From an uncultured Christensenella sp. (GTDB lineage Bacteria; Bacillota; Clostridia; Christensenellales; UBA1242): 6,511 bases of DNA. The notes beneath the pieces were generated by a model. That model saw only the letters and a list, made by a program, of their open reading frames with translations, was not told the origin of the DNA and did no database searches. The stretch spans positions 1 through 6,511 of the forward strand of contig CAOKRZ010000049.1 in NCBI GenBank assembly GCA_948471335.1. The letters run 5' to 3'. Of this stretch, positions 6,155-6,511 are shown in pieces. Each line of letters begins with the position of its first letter. The first letter of the stretch is position 1. Both the position numbers and the translations under genes were made by a program.

Positions 6155-6511
6155 ATGGTTCAAAATCGATTTAAATTGAAAATAGAAATTGACGAAGAAG
6201 ATATGACTCCCGCTATGCTTGAAAGAACAATAAAATTTGTGATAAAAGCAATCGCTATGGTTATTGATAAAGGTTTTGCGACAATGGAAGAACTTAAAGA
6301 ATCTGGCTTTGATTTCATTTCTGGTTCTCAAATTGAAGAAATGGAAGAGCTGATTTTAGAAGAAATCTCTGAGCTTAGAGTGGAAAGAATACGAAAAATG
6401 ACTCAATATCCTGTTCCACTTGCTGACGAGAATTTCAGCTATGTTGCTGAACCTCCAGCGCAAAATAAGATTTGGGTAAATGACGACGAAACAGTGAAGA
6501 GGCTTTTAGCG
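6155..6511 (+). CDS. Hypothetical acidic protein, 5' part only
   Basis: An open frame starts at ATG 6155 and runs without a stop to the right edge, giving 119 residues. I do not recognise the family. There is no signal peptide, membrane segment or Cys/His metal site; the visible part contains no cysteine at all. It starts with a likely strand (RFKLKIEID, 5-13). Two likely amphipathic helices follow, about residues 18-39 (TPAMLERTIKFVIKAIAMVI and on) and 58-81 (IEEMEELILEEISELRVER within it), the second rich in Glu and possibly coiled-coil. A less ordered stretch with YPVPLADENFSYVAEPPA follows (85-102), then KIWVNDDETVKRLL. A real gene is supported by its own promoter, a strong ribosome binding site, and base and codon use like its neighbours. 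It is likely cytoplasmic. Because it has its own promoter it need not be related in function to hemZ, though read-through from hemZ is possible. Confidence 0.75.
   Translation, partial: MVQNRFKLKIEIDEEDMTPAMLERTIKFVIKAIAMVIDKGFATMEELKESGFDFISGSQIEEMEELILEEISELRVERIRKMTQYPVPLADENFSYVAEPPAQNKIWVNDDETVKRLLA

Noticed and set aside
6119..6331. A 70-codon minus-strand open frame at the right end.
   Set aside because: It overlaps the + strand gene that has a promoter, a strong ribosome site and codon use like its neighbours. The minus-strand translation is low-complexity and ends inside the promoter region.

Overview
This window is AT-rich chromosomal DNA from what looks like an anaerobic, low-GC Gram-positive bacterium (Bacillota, probably an uncultured Clostridia-like lineage). 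The evidence is the recJ / rel / hemZ neighbourhood familiar from Clostridia, the RecJ C-terminal extension typical of that phylum, the HemZ-type radical-SAM protein and the strong AGGAGG-like ribosome binding sites. Leucine is encoded mostly by CTT across all the main genes, so the region looks compositionally uniform, with no sign of recent transfer. The phylum is fairly secure; anything finer is a guess.

Layout: (1) Positions 1-152 hold the 3' end of a gene whose last 49 codons form a C4 zinc ribbon. It is followed by a clean intrinsic terminator at 157-181. (2) A sigma-A-type promoter at 200-228 starts a tight three-gene unit, all on the + strand. The genes are recJ (250-2601), a rel/relA-type (p)ppGpp synthetase (2601-4706, sharing one base with recJ as TAATG) and hemZ (4700-6100, overlapping rel by 7 bases). 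The last two have good Shine-Dalgarno sequences inside the preceding gene. (3) A short gap (6101-6154) carries a second promoter with a perfect TTGACA and a 12-bp palindrome lying over the -10. It leads into a small acidic protein of unknown function that runs off the right edge.

How they fit together: RecJ (single-strand 5'-3' exonuclease for recombination and repair) and the stringent-response enzyme are probably co-transcribed and translationally coupled with HemZ. Compared with the usual clostridial recJ-apt-rel-dtd-hemZ arrangement (recalled from knowledge of such genomes), the genes between are absent here.

The most notable point is the Rel protein. Its synthetase half is intact and keeps the RxKD signature of bifunctional Rel enzymes, but its N-terminal HD hydrolase half has lost essentially every metal-binding and catalytic residue. 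It therefore looks like a synthetase-only enzyme, and the cell should need a (p)ppGpp hydrolase elsewhere. The second point is the palindromic promoter and unknown gene at the right end. I see no mobile element, CRISPR array, tRNA, rRNA or obvious new defence-like system; most of the window is ordinary housekeeping DNA.
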